Origin: Zymobacter sp047495495
GTDB taxonomy: Bacteria > Pseudomonadota > Gammaproteobacteria > Pseudomonadales > Halomonadaceae
Length of the DNA: 64,000 nt
Reading direction: 5' to 3'
Assembly (NCBI RefSeq): GCF_047495495.1
Contig: NZ_CP179930.1
Coordinates: 1,736,001 to 1,800,000, forward strand
The notes beneath the pieces are model-generated. The model was not told the DNA's origin, ran no database searches, and was given only the letters and a program-made list of their open reading frames with translations. The position numbers and the translations under genes were made by a program. How positions within the stretch are numbered: position 1 is the first letter of the stretch; each line of letters opens with the position of its first letter. This document shows positions 42,915-52,213 of the stretch, one piece after another.

Positions 42915-44015
42915 TCAGATGCGGGGTTTATGCGCATTGCGCTCGAAATGACGCGCGATAGCATCTGTCATATCGTCCAATGCGACGATTTCATCAGCTG
43001 CGCCGATCACGGCCGCCTCACGAGGCATGCCATAGACGATGCAACTTTCTTCATCTTGAGCGAAGGTGTAGGCACCGGCCTGCTTCATGCGCAGAAGTCC
43101 CTGTGCCCCATCCTTGCCCATTCCTGTAAGAATGACACCGCAAGCGTTGCGGCCAGCGAACTGGGCTGCCGAGTCGAACAGTACATCGACCGAAGGACGA
43201 TGACGGTTGACCGGTTCGCCTTCATCGAGATGAGCGATATAGTTGGCACCCGACTTCGCCAGTTTGAGGTGCGCATGCCCGGGCGCGATATACGCATGAC
43301 CCGGCAGGATGCGCTCACCGTGCGTTGCTTCCGACACGGTCACTTCACACAGCCGATCCAAACGATCAGCAAAGGACCGCGTGAAGCCCGGCGGCATGTG
43401 CTGTGCAATCAGGATCCCCGGCGAGTTGCGCGGCATCAGCCGCAGCACGCTGAGGATGGCCTCAGTACCGCCCGTGGAAGCACCTATGAACAGCAGCTTC
43501 TCACTGGAAATCATCGGCACCGTGCGAGTCTTGGGTGCCGCCGCTTGGCTACCACCGTGCGCCAGTGCCTGAGGGCGAGACAGACGAGCCTGCGATGCCG
43601 CACGGATCTTCTCGGCCAGAAGCTCGCTATATTCCTGCATGCCTTCGCGGATACCGACGGTCGGTTTGGGCAGGAAATCGACGGCGCCCAGTTCAAGCGC
43701 CTTCAGCGTGATCTCGGAACCTCGCTGGGTCAGAGAAGACACCATGACTACCGGCATCGGGCGCAGACGCATCAAGCGCTCGAGGAAATCGAGCCCATCC
43801 ATGCGCGGCATTTCGACGTCCAGCGTCAGGACATCCGGGTCCAGCCGCTTGATCATTTCACGGGCAATCAGTGGATCAGGGGCGGCCCCTACTACTTCCA
43901 TATCCGGCTGTTCATTGATCTGTGCGGTCAACAGCTGGCGCATCAGCGCCGAATCATCGACGCACAGTACGCGTATCTTCTTGCGGCCGGAAGCCGCGCT
44001 GGCTACTAAGTTCAT
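42915..44015 (-). CDS. cheB: Chemoreceptor methylesterase/deamidase CheB
   Basis: 366 residues from MNLVASAASG with AGGAAGG upstream. Receiver domain with Asp66 in LTLDVEMPRMDG, a linker, and the esterase domain with catalytic Ser in FIGASTGGTEAI, His in AQHMPPGFT and Asp in LTGMGKDGA. It removes methyl groups from chemoreceptors. Confidence 0.96.
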   Translation of the reverse strand: MNLVASAASGRKKIRVLCVDDSALMRQLLTAQINEQPDMEVVGAAPDPLIAREMIKRLDPDVLTLDVEMPRMDGLDFLERLMRLRPMPVVMVSSLTQRGSEITLKALELGAVDFLPKPTVGIREGMQEYSELLAEKIRAASQARLSRPQALAHGGSQAAAPKTRTVPMISSEKLLFIGASTGGTEAILSVLRLMPRNSPGILIAQHMPPGFTRSFADRLDRLCEVTVSEATHGERILPGHAYIAPGHAHLKLAKSGANYIAHLDEGEPVNRHRPSVDVLFDSAAQFAGRNACGVILTGMGKDGAQGLLRMKQAGAYTFAQDEESCIVYGMPREAAVIGAADEIVALDDMTDAIARHFERNAHKPRI

Positions 44016-44054
44016 CCTTCCTTCTTCCTGAAATGACAAAAAGATTCGAAGCCA

Positions 44055-44591
44055 TTACCTGCCTTCGTCCGACTGCCGTTGGGTATGTACCATCCTTAGC
44101 ATCTTCACTTGCCCAGAATCACTGAAGAAGAGCAGGCGGCGGGCATCTCGCCCGCCAACATCCTTGGCCTGACAGTTCAGGCCTTGTTCGGCCAGAAAAC
44201 GGTTTGCCGATGCAATGTTCATCTCACCGACGCGTAGCGTGGATGAGGCTCTGAACCCTTGAGCACCACCGAACACTTTGGCCACCAGACGGCTCTTGAC
44301 GGCCCCTGCGTTCAGCAGGCCTTCCAACACACAGGTCATGGCGGGCCAGCCATAACGTGTGAAGATGGGTTCGTTGTCCTTAGGATGATCGGGCAGCATG
44401 AAATGGTTCATGCCGCCAATCTTCAAGACGGGGTCGAACAGACACAGCGATACGCAGGATCCCAATACCGTCGCTAGCAGTTCCTGTTCCAATGCGATGT
44501 AGTATTCGCCCGGCAGGAGCTTGATAACGTGGCGTTCATAACGGTTATCAAAAAAGGATGTCGAGGCCTTGCGGTATTCACCGACCACCAT
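44055..44591 (-). CDS. cheD: Chemoreceptor glutamine deamidase CheD
   Basis: 178 residues. LATVLGSCVSLCLFDPVLKIGGMNHFMLPD carries the catalytic Cys and His of CheD, and LVAKVFGGAQGF and ISSANRFL-like IASANRFLAEQGL are also typical. It deamidates receptor glutamines. It is placed between cheR and cheB, an order known in several proteobacteria but absent from E. coli. Confidence 0.94.
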   Translation of the reverse strand: MVVGEYRKASTSFFDNRYERHVIKLLPGEYYIALEQELLATVLGSCVSLCLFDPVLKIGGMNHFMLPDHPKDNEPIFTRYGWPAMTCVLEGLLNAGAVKSRLVAKVFGGAQGFRASSTLRVGEMNIASANRFLAEQGLNCQAKDVGGRDARRLLFFSDSGQVKMLRMVHTQRQSDEGR

Positions 44592-44592
44592 G

Positions 44593-45456
44593 TTATTTAT
44601 CCAATTTGCGATAGACCGTATTGCGAATGAGCTTCATCTTGCGGGTCTGCGCACTGAAGTTCTCGGAATGCCCAGCAAAGAAAAGCCCACCTGGGGCCAA
44701 TAGATCCGCAATGCGATCCAGCAACTGTGTCTGTGTCTCATGATCGAAATAGATCATGATGTTGCGACAAAAAATGATGTCGAACGGGCCTTTCATGTTC
44801 CACTGCGCGTCCAGCAGGTTCAGCCGCTTGAACTCGATCAGTTCGGTCAGCTCACGTGAAACACGAACCAGTCCCGCCTTGTCGCCTTTACCCCGTAGGA
44901 AAAAGCGACGAAGTCGGGCCTCCCCCACGCTACGGGCCCCCTCTAGCGGGTAGACCCCTTGGCGCGCTTTAGTCAGCACCTGCGTGTCGATATCCGTCCC
45001 GATCACCGTGGCCTGTGCCGCTGCCGGACCCAACGTCTCGTACAGCGTCATACCGATGGAGTACAGCTCTTCCCCTGTCGATGCTGCGCAGCTCCAGATG
45101 CGCGGAGCATGCTTCAGCGTCTTCACGTATTCCGCCATGACATCGAAATGCTGCGCTTCGCGAAAGAAGGACGTCAGGTTCGTTGTCAGTGCGTTGGTAA
45201 AGGCTTCCCATTCATCACTATTGGGACGTTGAAGGAGCGCAAGATAATCCTTGAATCGCGTCATGCCATAATGACGAAGACGACGAGCCAGCCGTGAATA
45301 CACCATTTCTTTCTTATGCGGTGCTAATGCAATCCCCGCATGGCGATGGATCAGCGCACAGATAGTCTGAAAATCTTGATCCGTCATCTGCAGATCGCGA
45401 TTTGCCACACCCCCTGTGCCGGCCTCTGCCGCCTGTGCAACGGCGCTCTTAAGCAT
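44593..45456 (-). CDS. cheR: Chemoreceptor methyltransferase CheR
   Basis: 287 residues from MLKSAVAQAAEA (GGAG upstream); a GTG ten codons earlier has no ribosome site. N-terminal helical domain (FQTICALIHRHAGIALAPHKKEMVYSRLARRLR), then a SAM-binding domain with IWSCAASTGEELYSIGMTL, FDIIFCRNIMIYFD and LAPGGLFFAGHSENF. It methylates receptor glutamates. Confidence 0.96.
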   Translation of the reverse strand: MLKSAVAQAAEAGTGGVANRDLQMTDQDFQTICALIHRHAGIALAPHKKEMVYSRLARRLRHYGMTRFKDYLALLQRPNSDEWEAFTNALTTNLTSFFREAQHFDVMAEYVKTLKHAPRIWSCAASTGEELYSIGMTLYETLGPAAAQATVIGTDIDTQVLTKARQGVYPLEGARSVGEARLRRFFLRGKGDKAGLVRVSRELTELIEFKRLNLLDAQWNMKGPFDIIFCRNIMIYFDHETQTQLLDRIADLLAPGGLFFAGHSENFSAQTRKMKLIRNTVYRKLDK

Positions 45457-45524
45457 GCTTAACGCTCCATGTTCGTTGATATGCACTGTATGAGGGTGCT
45501 GATGCCTTCAGCACCCATGTTGCG

Positions 45525-46082
45525 TCACACAGCCAGATCTCTACCTTCTTCTACGATGTTTTCGACGAGTGCCATTTCACGGCTGCTCATCAGCTTCTCA
45601 ATATCCAGCAGCACCAGCATGCGTTCTTCCACGCTTGCCAGACCGTGGATGAACTCAGTGGACATGGCACCGCCGAAATCCGGTGCTGGGCGCACGTCGT
45701 TGATGTCGATCATCAGTACGTCGCTGACGTCATCGACCACCGCACCCACGATGCGCTTGCCGATGTTGAGCACGATAACGACGGTGCGGTGATCGTATTC
45801 CGCCTTCTGCAGTGCGAATTTGATGCGCAGATCGACGATGGGGACGATGATCCCGCGCAGGTTGGTCACCCCTTTAATAAAGTCGGGAGCACCCGCAATA
45901 CGCGTGATGTTGTTGTAGCCACGAATTTCCTGCACGCGCAGGATATCGATGGCATATTCTTCATCACCAAGCCGAAAACTCAGATATTCACGATGCCTGT
46001 CTTCACCGCCGTTCTCCAACAGATGATTGACAGAGGCGTTGTTCAGATCTACGGACTGATCGCTCACGATCCTTGACTCCAT
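45525..46082 (-). CDS. cheW: Chemotaxis coupling protein CheW
   Basis: 185 residues from an ATG at 46082; a GTG at 46067 with GGAG upstream is also possible. Typical core: REYLSFRLGDEEYAIDILRVQEIRGYNNITRIAGAPDFIKGVTNLRGIIVPIVDLRIKF. It couples receptors to CheA. The acidic N-terminal tail of about 30 residues is longer than in E. coli. Confidence 0.95.
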   Translation of the reverse strand: MESRIVSDQSVDLNNASVNHLLENGGEDRHREYLSFRLGDEEYAIDILRVQEIRGYNNITRIAGAPDFIKGVTNLRGIIVPIVDLRIKFALQKAEYDHRTVVIVLNIGKRIVGAVVDDVSDVLMIDINDVRPAPDFGGAMSTEFIHGLASVEERMLVLLDIEKLMSSREMALVENIVEEGRDLAV

Positions 46083-46136
46083 TAGTGATTGGGATCGACC
46101 CGACAAGCCAGGCCGATCTCAGGGGATTGAGTGGCC

Positions 46137-48158
46137 CTATGGGCGACCTTCACTTTGATTGAGCGCTTCGAGCTCTTGGGCAATGGTCGCAATCCCGAGG
46201 CGGGACAGCGCCACCAGATCAAGGATCAGGGCGACACGACCATCCCCCAGAATCGTGGCGGCCGATACGCCTTCAACGCGGCGATAGTGCGTTTCAAGGT
46301 TCTTGACCACGACCTGGCGTTGACCCAGCAGCTGATCGACCAGCAACACGAAGTTGGTGCGGTCAGCCTGAACGACGATACCGATGGTTTCTTTGATATC
46401 GTGCTGGGCATCTGAAATTTCGAAGATATCGGCCAGATTAAGCAGCGGCAGATACTCGCCGCGAATCTTGATGACCTGTTTACCACCGGCCATCATCTTC
46501 ACGTCTTCGGACGCAATCTGGATCGATTCGGCGATAGCGTTGAGCGGCAGGATGAAGGTTTCTTCACCGCTCTGGATCAGCATGCCGTCAAGAATGGCAA
46601 GGGTCAGCGGCAGCAGGATGCGTGTCGTGGTGCCTTGGCCTTGCTTGGACGAGATGCTGACGTGACCACCCATGTTGGTGATGTTACGACGCACCACGTC
46701 CATGCCGACCCCGCGGCCCGACAGGTCAGTGATCTTCTCAGCCGTCGAGAAACCGGACGCAAAGATCAGCTGCCAAACATCGTCATCGGGCATGTTGTCG
46801 TTGACATCCATGCCGTTGCTGCGTGCCTTGTCGAGAATCTTCTCGCGGTTAAGGCCTGCACCGTCATCGCTGATTTCGATGACGATGTGCCCCGCCTTGT
46901 GATAAGCCGCCAGCTTCAAATGACCGGCCGGCGATTTGCCCGCTTCGATACGTTTTTCGGGCGTTTCGATACCGTGGTCGAGACTGTTACGCACCAAGTG
47001 AGTCAGAGGATCGACGATACCTTCGATCAGCCCCTTATCCAGCTCGGTGGAATGCCCAACGGTTTCCAGCTCGACTTCCTTGCCCAGTTTCTTGGCGTTG
47101 TCGCGAACCAGACGCGGGAAACGGTTGAAGACCGAGTCCATTGGCATCATGCGCACGGACATCACGGCTTCCTGCAGATCGCGTACGTTGCGCTGCAGCA
47201 GGCTTGCGCCGTTGACCAGCTGGGAATGTTCCATCTGATCGAGATGACTGGCCGACTGTTCGAGCATGGCCTGCGTGATAACCAGCTCACCGACCAGGTT
47301 GAGAATTTGGTCGATCTTGTCGGTGGCGACCCTAAGCGTCGAGCTTTCAGTGCGCTTACCGCCATCCTTCTTGCCGCCCGCGGCCGGTGCCGCTTTGGGT
47401 GCAGCAACGACAGCGGCGGCCGGTGCTTCTTCTTTCTTAGTCTCGACAGCCGGCGCTTCCGCCTGGCCCTCAGCCACGACCTCCATCTGAGCCGCATCAA
47501 GAATGAAGCCCAGTACCGCTTCGATGTCATCGGCAGAAGACGTGGTGACCAACTGCAGTACCAGCTGCTGCTCTGACGCGTCGCGCACGGAGACATCGCC
47601 AAAGAGCGCTAGCTCTTCCTGCAGCGACGCACGGTCTTTTTCCGCCACGTCCTTCAGCGTGATGGCGAACTGAGTCATGCCGCTGGCCACTGCCGGAGCA
47701 GGTGCCGAGGCATCCTGAGACGCAGGCTCGGACGCCAGCGGTGCCAGAACGTCACCCTTGACGTCGCCACCGGCCATGCGTGCGGCCAGTTCCTTGAGTT
47801 CGCTGCGCACGCTGGCTACTTCTTCGGCATCGGGCGCTTCTTCATTGGCGTAGCAGTCCAGCAGCATAGCCAAGTGGTCACGGACCGACAGGATGGTGTC
47901 CACGGCTTCGCGATCCAGGAACATCTCCGCGTGGCGAACCCCATCCAGCAGGTTCTCCAGTAGGTGAGTCGTGACCTGAAGGTCTTCGAAACCGAACGTG
48001 GACGCACCACCCTTGATGGAGTGAGCGGCACGGAAGATAGCTGCCAGCGCTTCAGGATCGGGAGCATCAACATCAAGCTCCATCAGCAGCGTTTCCATTT
48101 CATCCAGAAGCTCTCGAGCCTCATCGAAGAAGGTCTCGTGAAATGCTGAAAAATCCAT
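46137..48158 (-). CDS. cheA: Chemotaxis sensor kinase CheA
   Basis: 673 residues from MDFSAFHETFF, with AGG eight bases upstream. Domains in order: HPt with phospho-acceptor His46 in AAHSIKGGASTFGF; a CheY-binding segment near 160-240 joined by an Ala/Lys-rich linker; dimerisation helices (VGELVITQAMLEQSA); HATPase with HLVRNSLDHGIE and ISDDGAGLNREKI; and a CheW-like C-terminal domain. A sigma-28-like promoter lies just upstream. Confidence 0.97.
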   Translation of the reverse strand: MDFSAFHETFFDEARELLDEMETLLMELDVDAPDPEALAAIFRAAHSIKGGASTFGFEDLQVTTHLLENLLDGVRHAEMFLDREAVDTILSVRDHLAMLLDCYANEEAPDAEEVASVRSELKELAARMAGGDVKGDVLAPLASEPASQDASAPAPAVASGMTQFAITLKDVAEKDRASLQEELALFGDVSVRDASEQQLVLQLVTTSSADDIEAVLGFILDAAQMEVVAEGQAEAPAVETKKEEAPAAAVVAAPKAAPAAGGKKDGGKRTESSTLRVATDKIDQILNLVGELVITQAMLEQSASHLDQMEHSQLVNGASLLQRNVRDLQEAVMSVRMMPMDSVFNRFPRLVRDNAKKLGKEVELETVGHSTELDKGLIEGIVDPLTHLVRNSLDHGIETPEKRIEAGKSPAGHLKLAAYHKAGHIVIEISDDGAGLNREKILDKARSNGMDVNDNMPDDDVWQLIFASGFSTAEKITDLSGRGVGMDVVRRNITNMGGHVSISSKQGQGTTTRILLPLTLAILDGMLIQSGEETFILPLNAIAESIQIASEDVKMMAGGKQVIKIRGEYLPLLNLADIFEISDAQHDIKETIGIVVQADRTNFVLLVDQLLGQRQVVVKNLETHYRRVEGVSAATILGDGRVALILDLVALSRLGIATIAQELEALNQSEGRP

Positions 48159-48226
48159 CGGCATACCTGTAGCAAACGAGTGAGCAGATTCAGAGTGCGG
48201 GACACCCCGCACCTGCCATGAGTTGT

Positions 48227-48253
48227 ATATCGGAAAGAGTGTGAAAAACTGTC
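48227..48253 (-). promoter_or_regulatory. Candidate internal FliA promoter for cheA
   Basis: On the minus strand GACAGTTT (48253-48246), 11 bp, TCCGATAT (48234-48227). Six of eight bases match in each box and the spacing is exact. It lies in the gap between motB and cheA. Confidence 0.6.
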
Positions 48254-48258
48254 AGGTT

Positions 48259-49206
48259 TTATTGAGGCTTGACAGGTGTGGGCTGTGCTTCGGGGGCCTT
48301 GGCCGCGTCACTGGCCGCAGAGTGCTGCTCGGCATTAAGCACCGACATGGCCGTCGTGCCACCACCGTTGTCCTGAATAACCTTGTTTTCACTGTCGATC
48401 GAACGACGCGCCGACTCGCTCAGCAGTACGATGCTGATGCGACGGTTCATGGGATCGTTGGCCTTGTCGCCCAAGTTCATGGTGGCCGCATGCCCCGTTA
48501 CACGAATGAGCTGGTCAGCACTGAACCCGGCCTTAACCAGTTCTCGACGGGCCGCGTTGGCGCGATCGCTGGACAGTTCCCAGTTGCTGTAGCCACCAAG
48601 CCCCGTCACGAAGGGCATATTGTCGGTATGGCCTGAAATGGTGACCCCATAGGGCGCCTTGTTGAGAAACGGTGCCAGTTCATCCAGTACATGGGCCAGA
48701 CGCGGCACGACATCGGCACTGCCAATACGGAACATTGACTGCTGCGAGTCGTCCAGAATCTGGATGCGCAGCCCCTCTTCCGTCATATCCACCTTGAGCT
48801 GAGCACCGAGTGCGGCCAGCGTCGGGTTCTGACGCACCAACGACTGCAGTTGATCACGCGCAGCGCGCAGCCTTGACGTCGATGCAGTAGCGGAAAAGAC
48901 CTTTTCGCCCGCAGCACGGCGTACTTCGCCATCCGCATGACGAGGGTCATCGCCCCCGCCAGGAATGGCGCTATCACTTGCCGACATCTTGTCGCCGGAG
49001 GCGAAGGATATGGACGTCGGATGGCGAAAGTATTCCGTGATGCCTTCCAACTGAGCCTTACTGGTCCCGGCCAACAACCACATGACCAGGAAGAAGGCCA
49101 TCATGGCGGTCATGAAGTCAGCGTAAGCGATCTTCCAGCTGCCGTGGGCGCCATGCCCACCCTTCTGGACCTTCTTGATGACGACTGGACGGGAGGATTT
49201 GCTCAT
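48259..49206 (-). CDS. motB: Flagellar motor stator protein MotB
   Basis: 315 residues. One membrane helix (AYADFMTAMMAFFLVMWLLAG) includes the essential proton-binding Asp in YADFMTAMMAF. The C-terminal OmpA-like domain has ISGHTDNMPFVTGLGGYSNWELSSDRANAARREL, which anchors to peptidoglycan. The start overlaps the motA stop (ATGA). Confidence 0.97.
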   Translation of the reverse strand: MSKSSRPVVIKKVQKGGHGAHGSWKIAYADFMTAMMAFFLVMWLLAGTSKAQLEGITEYFRHPTSISFASGDKMSASDSAIPGGGDDPRHADGEVRRAAGEKVFSATASTSRLRAARDQLQSLVRQNPTLAALGAQLKVDMTEEGLRIQILDDSQQSMFRIGSADVVPRLAHVLDELAPFLNKAPYGVTISGHTDNMPFVTGLGGYSNWELSSDRANAARRELVKAGFSADQLIRVTGHAATMNLGDKANDPMNRRISIVLLSESARRSIDSENKVIQDNGGGTTAMSVLNAEQHSAASDAAKAPEAQPTPVKPQ

Positions 49207-50069
49207 GACCGTTTACTCTTCGCTTCACGAACGTGTTCTTCCATCTCTTCGAAACCAGGACGTTCCGTTTCAAAGAGCACCTTACGGCCGAACTCGATAG
49301 CGATCTGCGGCGCATAACCATTGAGGTTGGCCAGCAACGTCACCTTGATGCACTCAAGGATCTTGGCGGCTTCATGCGCTTGCTGCTGAGCACGCGAAGA
49401 CAGCGGCGTCAGGAAGCCATACGAGATCAGAATCCCGAGGAAGGTCCCCACCATGGCGCTTGCCACTAGCGGCCCTACCTGTTCGGGGGTCAGACCTTCG
49501 GCACTGAGTGCGTGAACCACACCCATGACGGCCGCGACAATACCGAATGCCGGCATGCCATCCCCCATGGCCGCCAGACTATGCGCGGGCTCTTCCGCTT
49601 CCTTGAGAAACGTTTCGATCTCAAGATCCATCAGCGACTGCATCTCGAAGGCATCCATGTTGCCGGTTACCATCATGCGCAGGTAATCGACGATGAATTC
49701 CATGATGAGGTGATCGTTGAGGATATCGGGATAGTGACGAAACACTTCGCTATCCTTGGGAGACTCGATGTCCTTTTCGATCGACATCATGCCTTCCTGA
49801 CGCGCCTTGGCCAGCAGCAGAAACATCAGTGCCAGCACATCCTTGAACATCGCCTTGCTGTAACGCGTACTCTTGCGCAGCATCGGCAATGCCGCCAGCG
49901 TTGCCTTGATGGAGTTACCACTGTTGGCGGCCACGAACGCCCCCACCCCTGCCCCAAAGATGATGAGAAACTCTGTGGGTTGAACAAGGATCGCCAGATG
50001 ACCGCCGGCGAGCGAGTACCCGCCTAAAACACACCCTAGAATGATGATATAACCGACCAGTATGAGCAC
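49203..50069 (-). CDS. motA: Flagellar motor stator protein MotA
   Basis: 288 residues from a GTG at 50069 (VLILVGYIIILGCVLGGYSLAGGH), chosen because AGGG lies six bases upstream and homologues begin here. A longer GTG at 50120 has no ribosome site. Four membrane helices; the cytosolic loop contains the charged residues that touch FliG, and MGDGMPAFGIVAAVMGVVHAL and MVGTFLGILISYGF are typical. Confidence 0.95.
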   Translation of the reverse strand: MLILVGYIIILGCVLGGYSLAGGHLAILVQPTEFLIIFGAGVGAFVAANSGNSIKATLAALPMLRKSTRYSKAMFKDVLALMFLLLAKARQEGMMSIEKDIESPKDSEVFRHYPDILNDHLIMEFIVDYLRMMVTGNMDAFEMQSLMDLEIETFLKEAEEPAHSLAAMGDGMPAFGIVAAVMGVVHALSAEGLTPEQVGPLVASAMVGTFLGILISYGFLTPLSSRAQQQAHEAAKILECIKVTLLANLNGYAPQIAIEFGRKVLFETERPGFEEMEEHVREAKSKRS

Positions 50070-50974
50070 GAGGAACCCTGCCTGCTTGGTTGTTGATGAC
50101 TGGTATTTGTAACGGCTCACCGCATCAAAACTTGAACAGGCATACGGATTAAAAAATCAGGGCGGGCAAGGCAAGAAGGCCTTGTGATTCGAGGCTCTAC
50201 GCCAGCTGTCACGGCGCAGTGCGGATGTTACACAGCAAGTTCTCTACAGAAACACTCACAAACATTTTGTAACGATAGAAACATATCAAGCCCCATCCCA
50301 AATATGCAATCACGCTCTCCAGCGCCTCAATGATTCGCCTAAAGTAGCGTAGTTACGGGGCCTTTAGCCCTACAAACTGGTCATAAAAACAGTACCAAAA
50401 AGAGGCACTAGCACACCTGGCCAAGCTTTCCAGACAACTACTCATCGAATAGCGCCTTTTTTCAGCGCTTTTTCATCTTGCACTTTTCACATATTTAAAA
50501 AAGGAAAACCCCTTTTTACCCCAATATCACCTCATTATCGTCAACTAAACCAACACCTTTAGCCCTACCTGTCCAAAACGACATAAACTCATAACTAAAT
50601 GAAAATTAATGAATAATACAGAAAGTCTTCATTGTTAATCTAATGAAAACGGTAGGTTTTTGCCATCTATACACTGTCAAGTTGACCTAAAGTCAAAACG
50701 TGCACAATTTACACGATTCGTGCACAAACTAGCATTGATGCCATAACATCGCATATTCGTGCCTGTTCCATTCTTTTTTAAAACCCCCTAGAATGCGATC
50801 CATGTAAAGCATGTTTCCAAAAAGTGGATTTTCTTTACATTAATTAACAAAAGAGCCGTCGGGGCTGACACCCCACGACAGCCAGAAGCACGGAACCACA
50901 AGAACGCTGATGGTGCTGACGACAAAGCACCGCGCTCCACGAAAGTGGCGCTGACACATCAAGGGTAAATTGAC
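50070..50974. promoter_or_regulatory. Long motA/flhD divergent intergenic region
   Basis: About 900 bp without a convincing gene, AT-rich towards flhD, as is common upstream of flhDC. It contains a hairpin CAAGGC/GCCTTG (50167-50184) in the motA leader, a dyad TTGAC-CTAAA-GTCAA (50682-50696) that overlaps GTCAA-G-TTGAC (50676-50686), and direct repeats CGTGCACAA at 50699-50707 and 50719-50727, 20 bp apart. These look like regulator sites for flhDC, but I cannot assign a regulator. Confidence 0.55.
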
Positions 50975-51340
50975 ATGACACACGGCATTACCGACGACGA
51001 ACTACTCGGAGAAATCCGCAGCCTCAACCTTTCTTACCTGCTCCTCGTGCAGCGCCTGCTGCAAGCGGATGAATCCATGGCGATGTTAAGGCTGAAGATC
51101 GATGCCGACATGGCAGAAGCACTGGGCAAGGCACCGGTATCTCGCCTTGCGAAGCTCGCAAATTCAAACCAGCTGCTGTGCCAACTGTCACTGCACAATG
51201 CACAGACCTTCTCACAACTGACGGATGACACGCTTCACGAAGACGTACAGCGTGCTCATGCCGCCATCCTGCTGGCAGCACAGAAAACCTCTGCTATCAC
51301 TCCATCTGTTGTTCAGGGACGCAGCAAACAGCATGGCTAA
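50975..51340 (+). CDS. flhD: Flagellar master regulator subunit FlhD
   Basis: 121 residues. ITDDELLGEIRSLNLSYLLLVQRLLQADESMAMLRLKI and LAKLANSNQLLCQLSLHNAQTFSQLT match FlhD. It assembles with FlhC into the activator of class 2 flagellar promoters. AGGG upstream. flhC starts 8 bp before its stop. Confidence 0.96.
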   Translation: MTHGITDDELLGEIRSLNLSYLLLVQRLLQADESMAMLRLKIDADMAEALGKAPVSRLAKLANSNQLLCQLSLHNAQTFSQLTDDTLHEDVQRAHAAILLAAQKTSAITPSVVQGRSKQHG

Positions 51341-51935
51341 GGAAAAGAGCTTGCTGGATGAAATGCGCCAGATCCAGCTAGCTATCGAACTGATCGAACT
51401 AGGTGCGCGCTTACAGGTGTTGGAAACAGAAACCAACATCAGTCGTGGTCGACTTATCCGACTGTACAAAGAGATTCACGGAGCATCACCGCCCAAAGGG
51501 ATGCTGCCGTTCTCGACCGACTGGTTCGTGACCTGGCTACCCAACATCCATTCGTCACTGTTCTACAATTTTTATCGCGCTATCCGAGAACAGTCAGGAC
51601 TGGAACGCATGCCGGCTATCGTGAAGAGCTACAAAATGTATCTCGAACAGATATCCCTGCTTGAAGATTCCACTCCCGTGTTGGGACTGACGCGTGCATG
51701 GACACTCGTGCGTTTCTTCGAAAACGACATGATGCAGATGTCAACATGTACGCGCTGCAATGGCCATTTTGTGGCACATGCACACAGCCTAGATCACAAC
51801 TATGTCTGTGGCATCTGCAACCCGCCCTCGCGTGCCGGCAAAACACGCCGTGCCGCAGAGCGCGCCCGCCGCAAAGCCGCGGGCGACACGATGCATAAGG
51901 CTGTCGCGAGCGAAAGCGCTTCCCGACTCAACTAG
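51333..51935 (+). CDS. flhC: Flagellar master regulator subunit FlhC
   Basis: 200 residues from MAKEKSLLDEMRQIQLAIELIELGARLQVLE. The zinc-binding cysteines are present at 139, 142, 159 and 162 (CTRC and CGIC). The tail is Arg/Ala-rich and variable. It provides most DNA contacts of the FlhDC complex. Confidence 0.96.
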   Translation: MAKEKSLLDEMRQIQLAIELIELGARLQVLETETNISRGRLIRLYKEIHGASPPKGMLPFSTDWFVTWLPNIHSSLFYNFYRAIREQSGLERMPAIVKSYKMYLEQISLLEDSTPVLGLTRAWTLVRFFENDMMQMSTCTRCNGHFVAHAHSLDHNYVCGICNPPSRAGKTRRAAERARRKAAGDTMHKAVASESASRLN

Positions 51936-51950
51936 AACAGTCGGCTAATG

Positions 51951-51997
51951 AAGAACCCCAGCGTTTGCTATTTCCCATAGTGAATCCTGGGGTTCTT
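51951..51997 (+). terminator. Hairpin after flhC, abutting the heptamer array
   Basis: AAGAACCCCAG (51951-51961) and CTGGGGTTCTT (51987-51997) form a perfect 11-bp stem with a 25-base loop. The right arm ends exactly where the heptamer repeat begins, so the pyrimidine-rich repeat takes the place of a T-run. Confidence 0.55.
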
Positions 51998-52213
51998 GCT
52001 TTCCGCTTTCCGCTTTCCGCTTTCCGCTTTCCGCTTTCCGCTTTCCGCTTTCCGCTTTCCGCTTTCCGCTTTCCGCTTTCCGCTTTCCGCTTTCCGCTTT
52101 CCGCTTTCCGCTTTCCGCTTTCCGCTTTCCGCTTTCCGCTTTCCGCTTTCCGCTTTCCGCTTTCCGCTTTCCGCTTTCCGCTTTCCGCTTTCCGCTTTCC
52201 GCTTTCCGCTTTC
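51998..52213. repeat. Heptanucleotide tandem array, about 31 copies of GCTTTCC
   Basis: 216 bp of uninterrupted GCTTTCC units (30.9 copies). Because 21 bp is three units, every frame encodes the same short peptide cycle (RFPLSAF on plus, a Glu-Ser-Gly-Lys-Arg-Lys-Ala cycle on minus) and no stop codon occurs. It lies 60 bp after flhC and 350 bp before the cyclase gene. Such arrays change length by slippage. I see no gene whose frame it would clearly switch. Confidence 0.95.

Noticed and set aside
50070..50120. Longer MotA start at the GTG at 50120
   Set aside because: No ribosome site; the GTG at 50069 has AGGG at good spacing and matches the usual MotA beginning.
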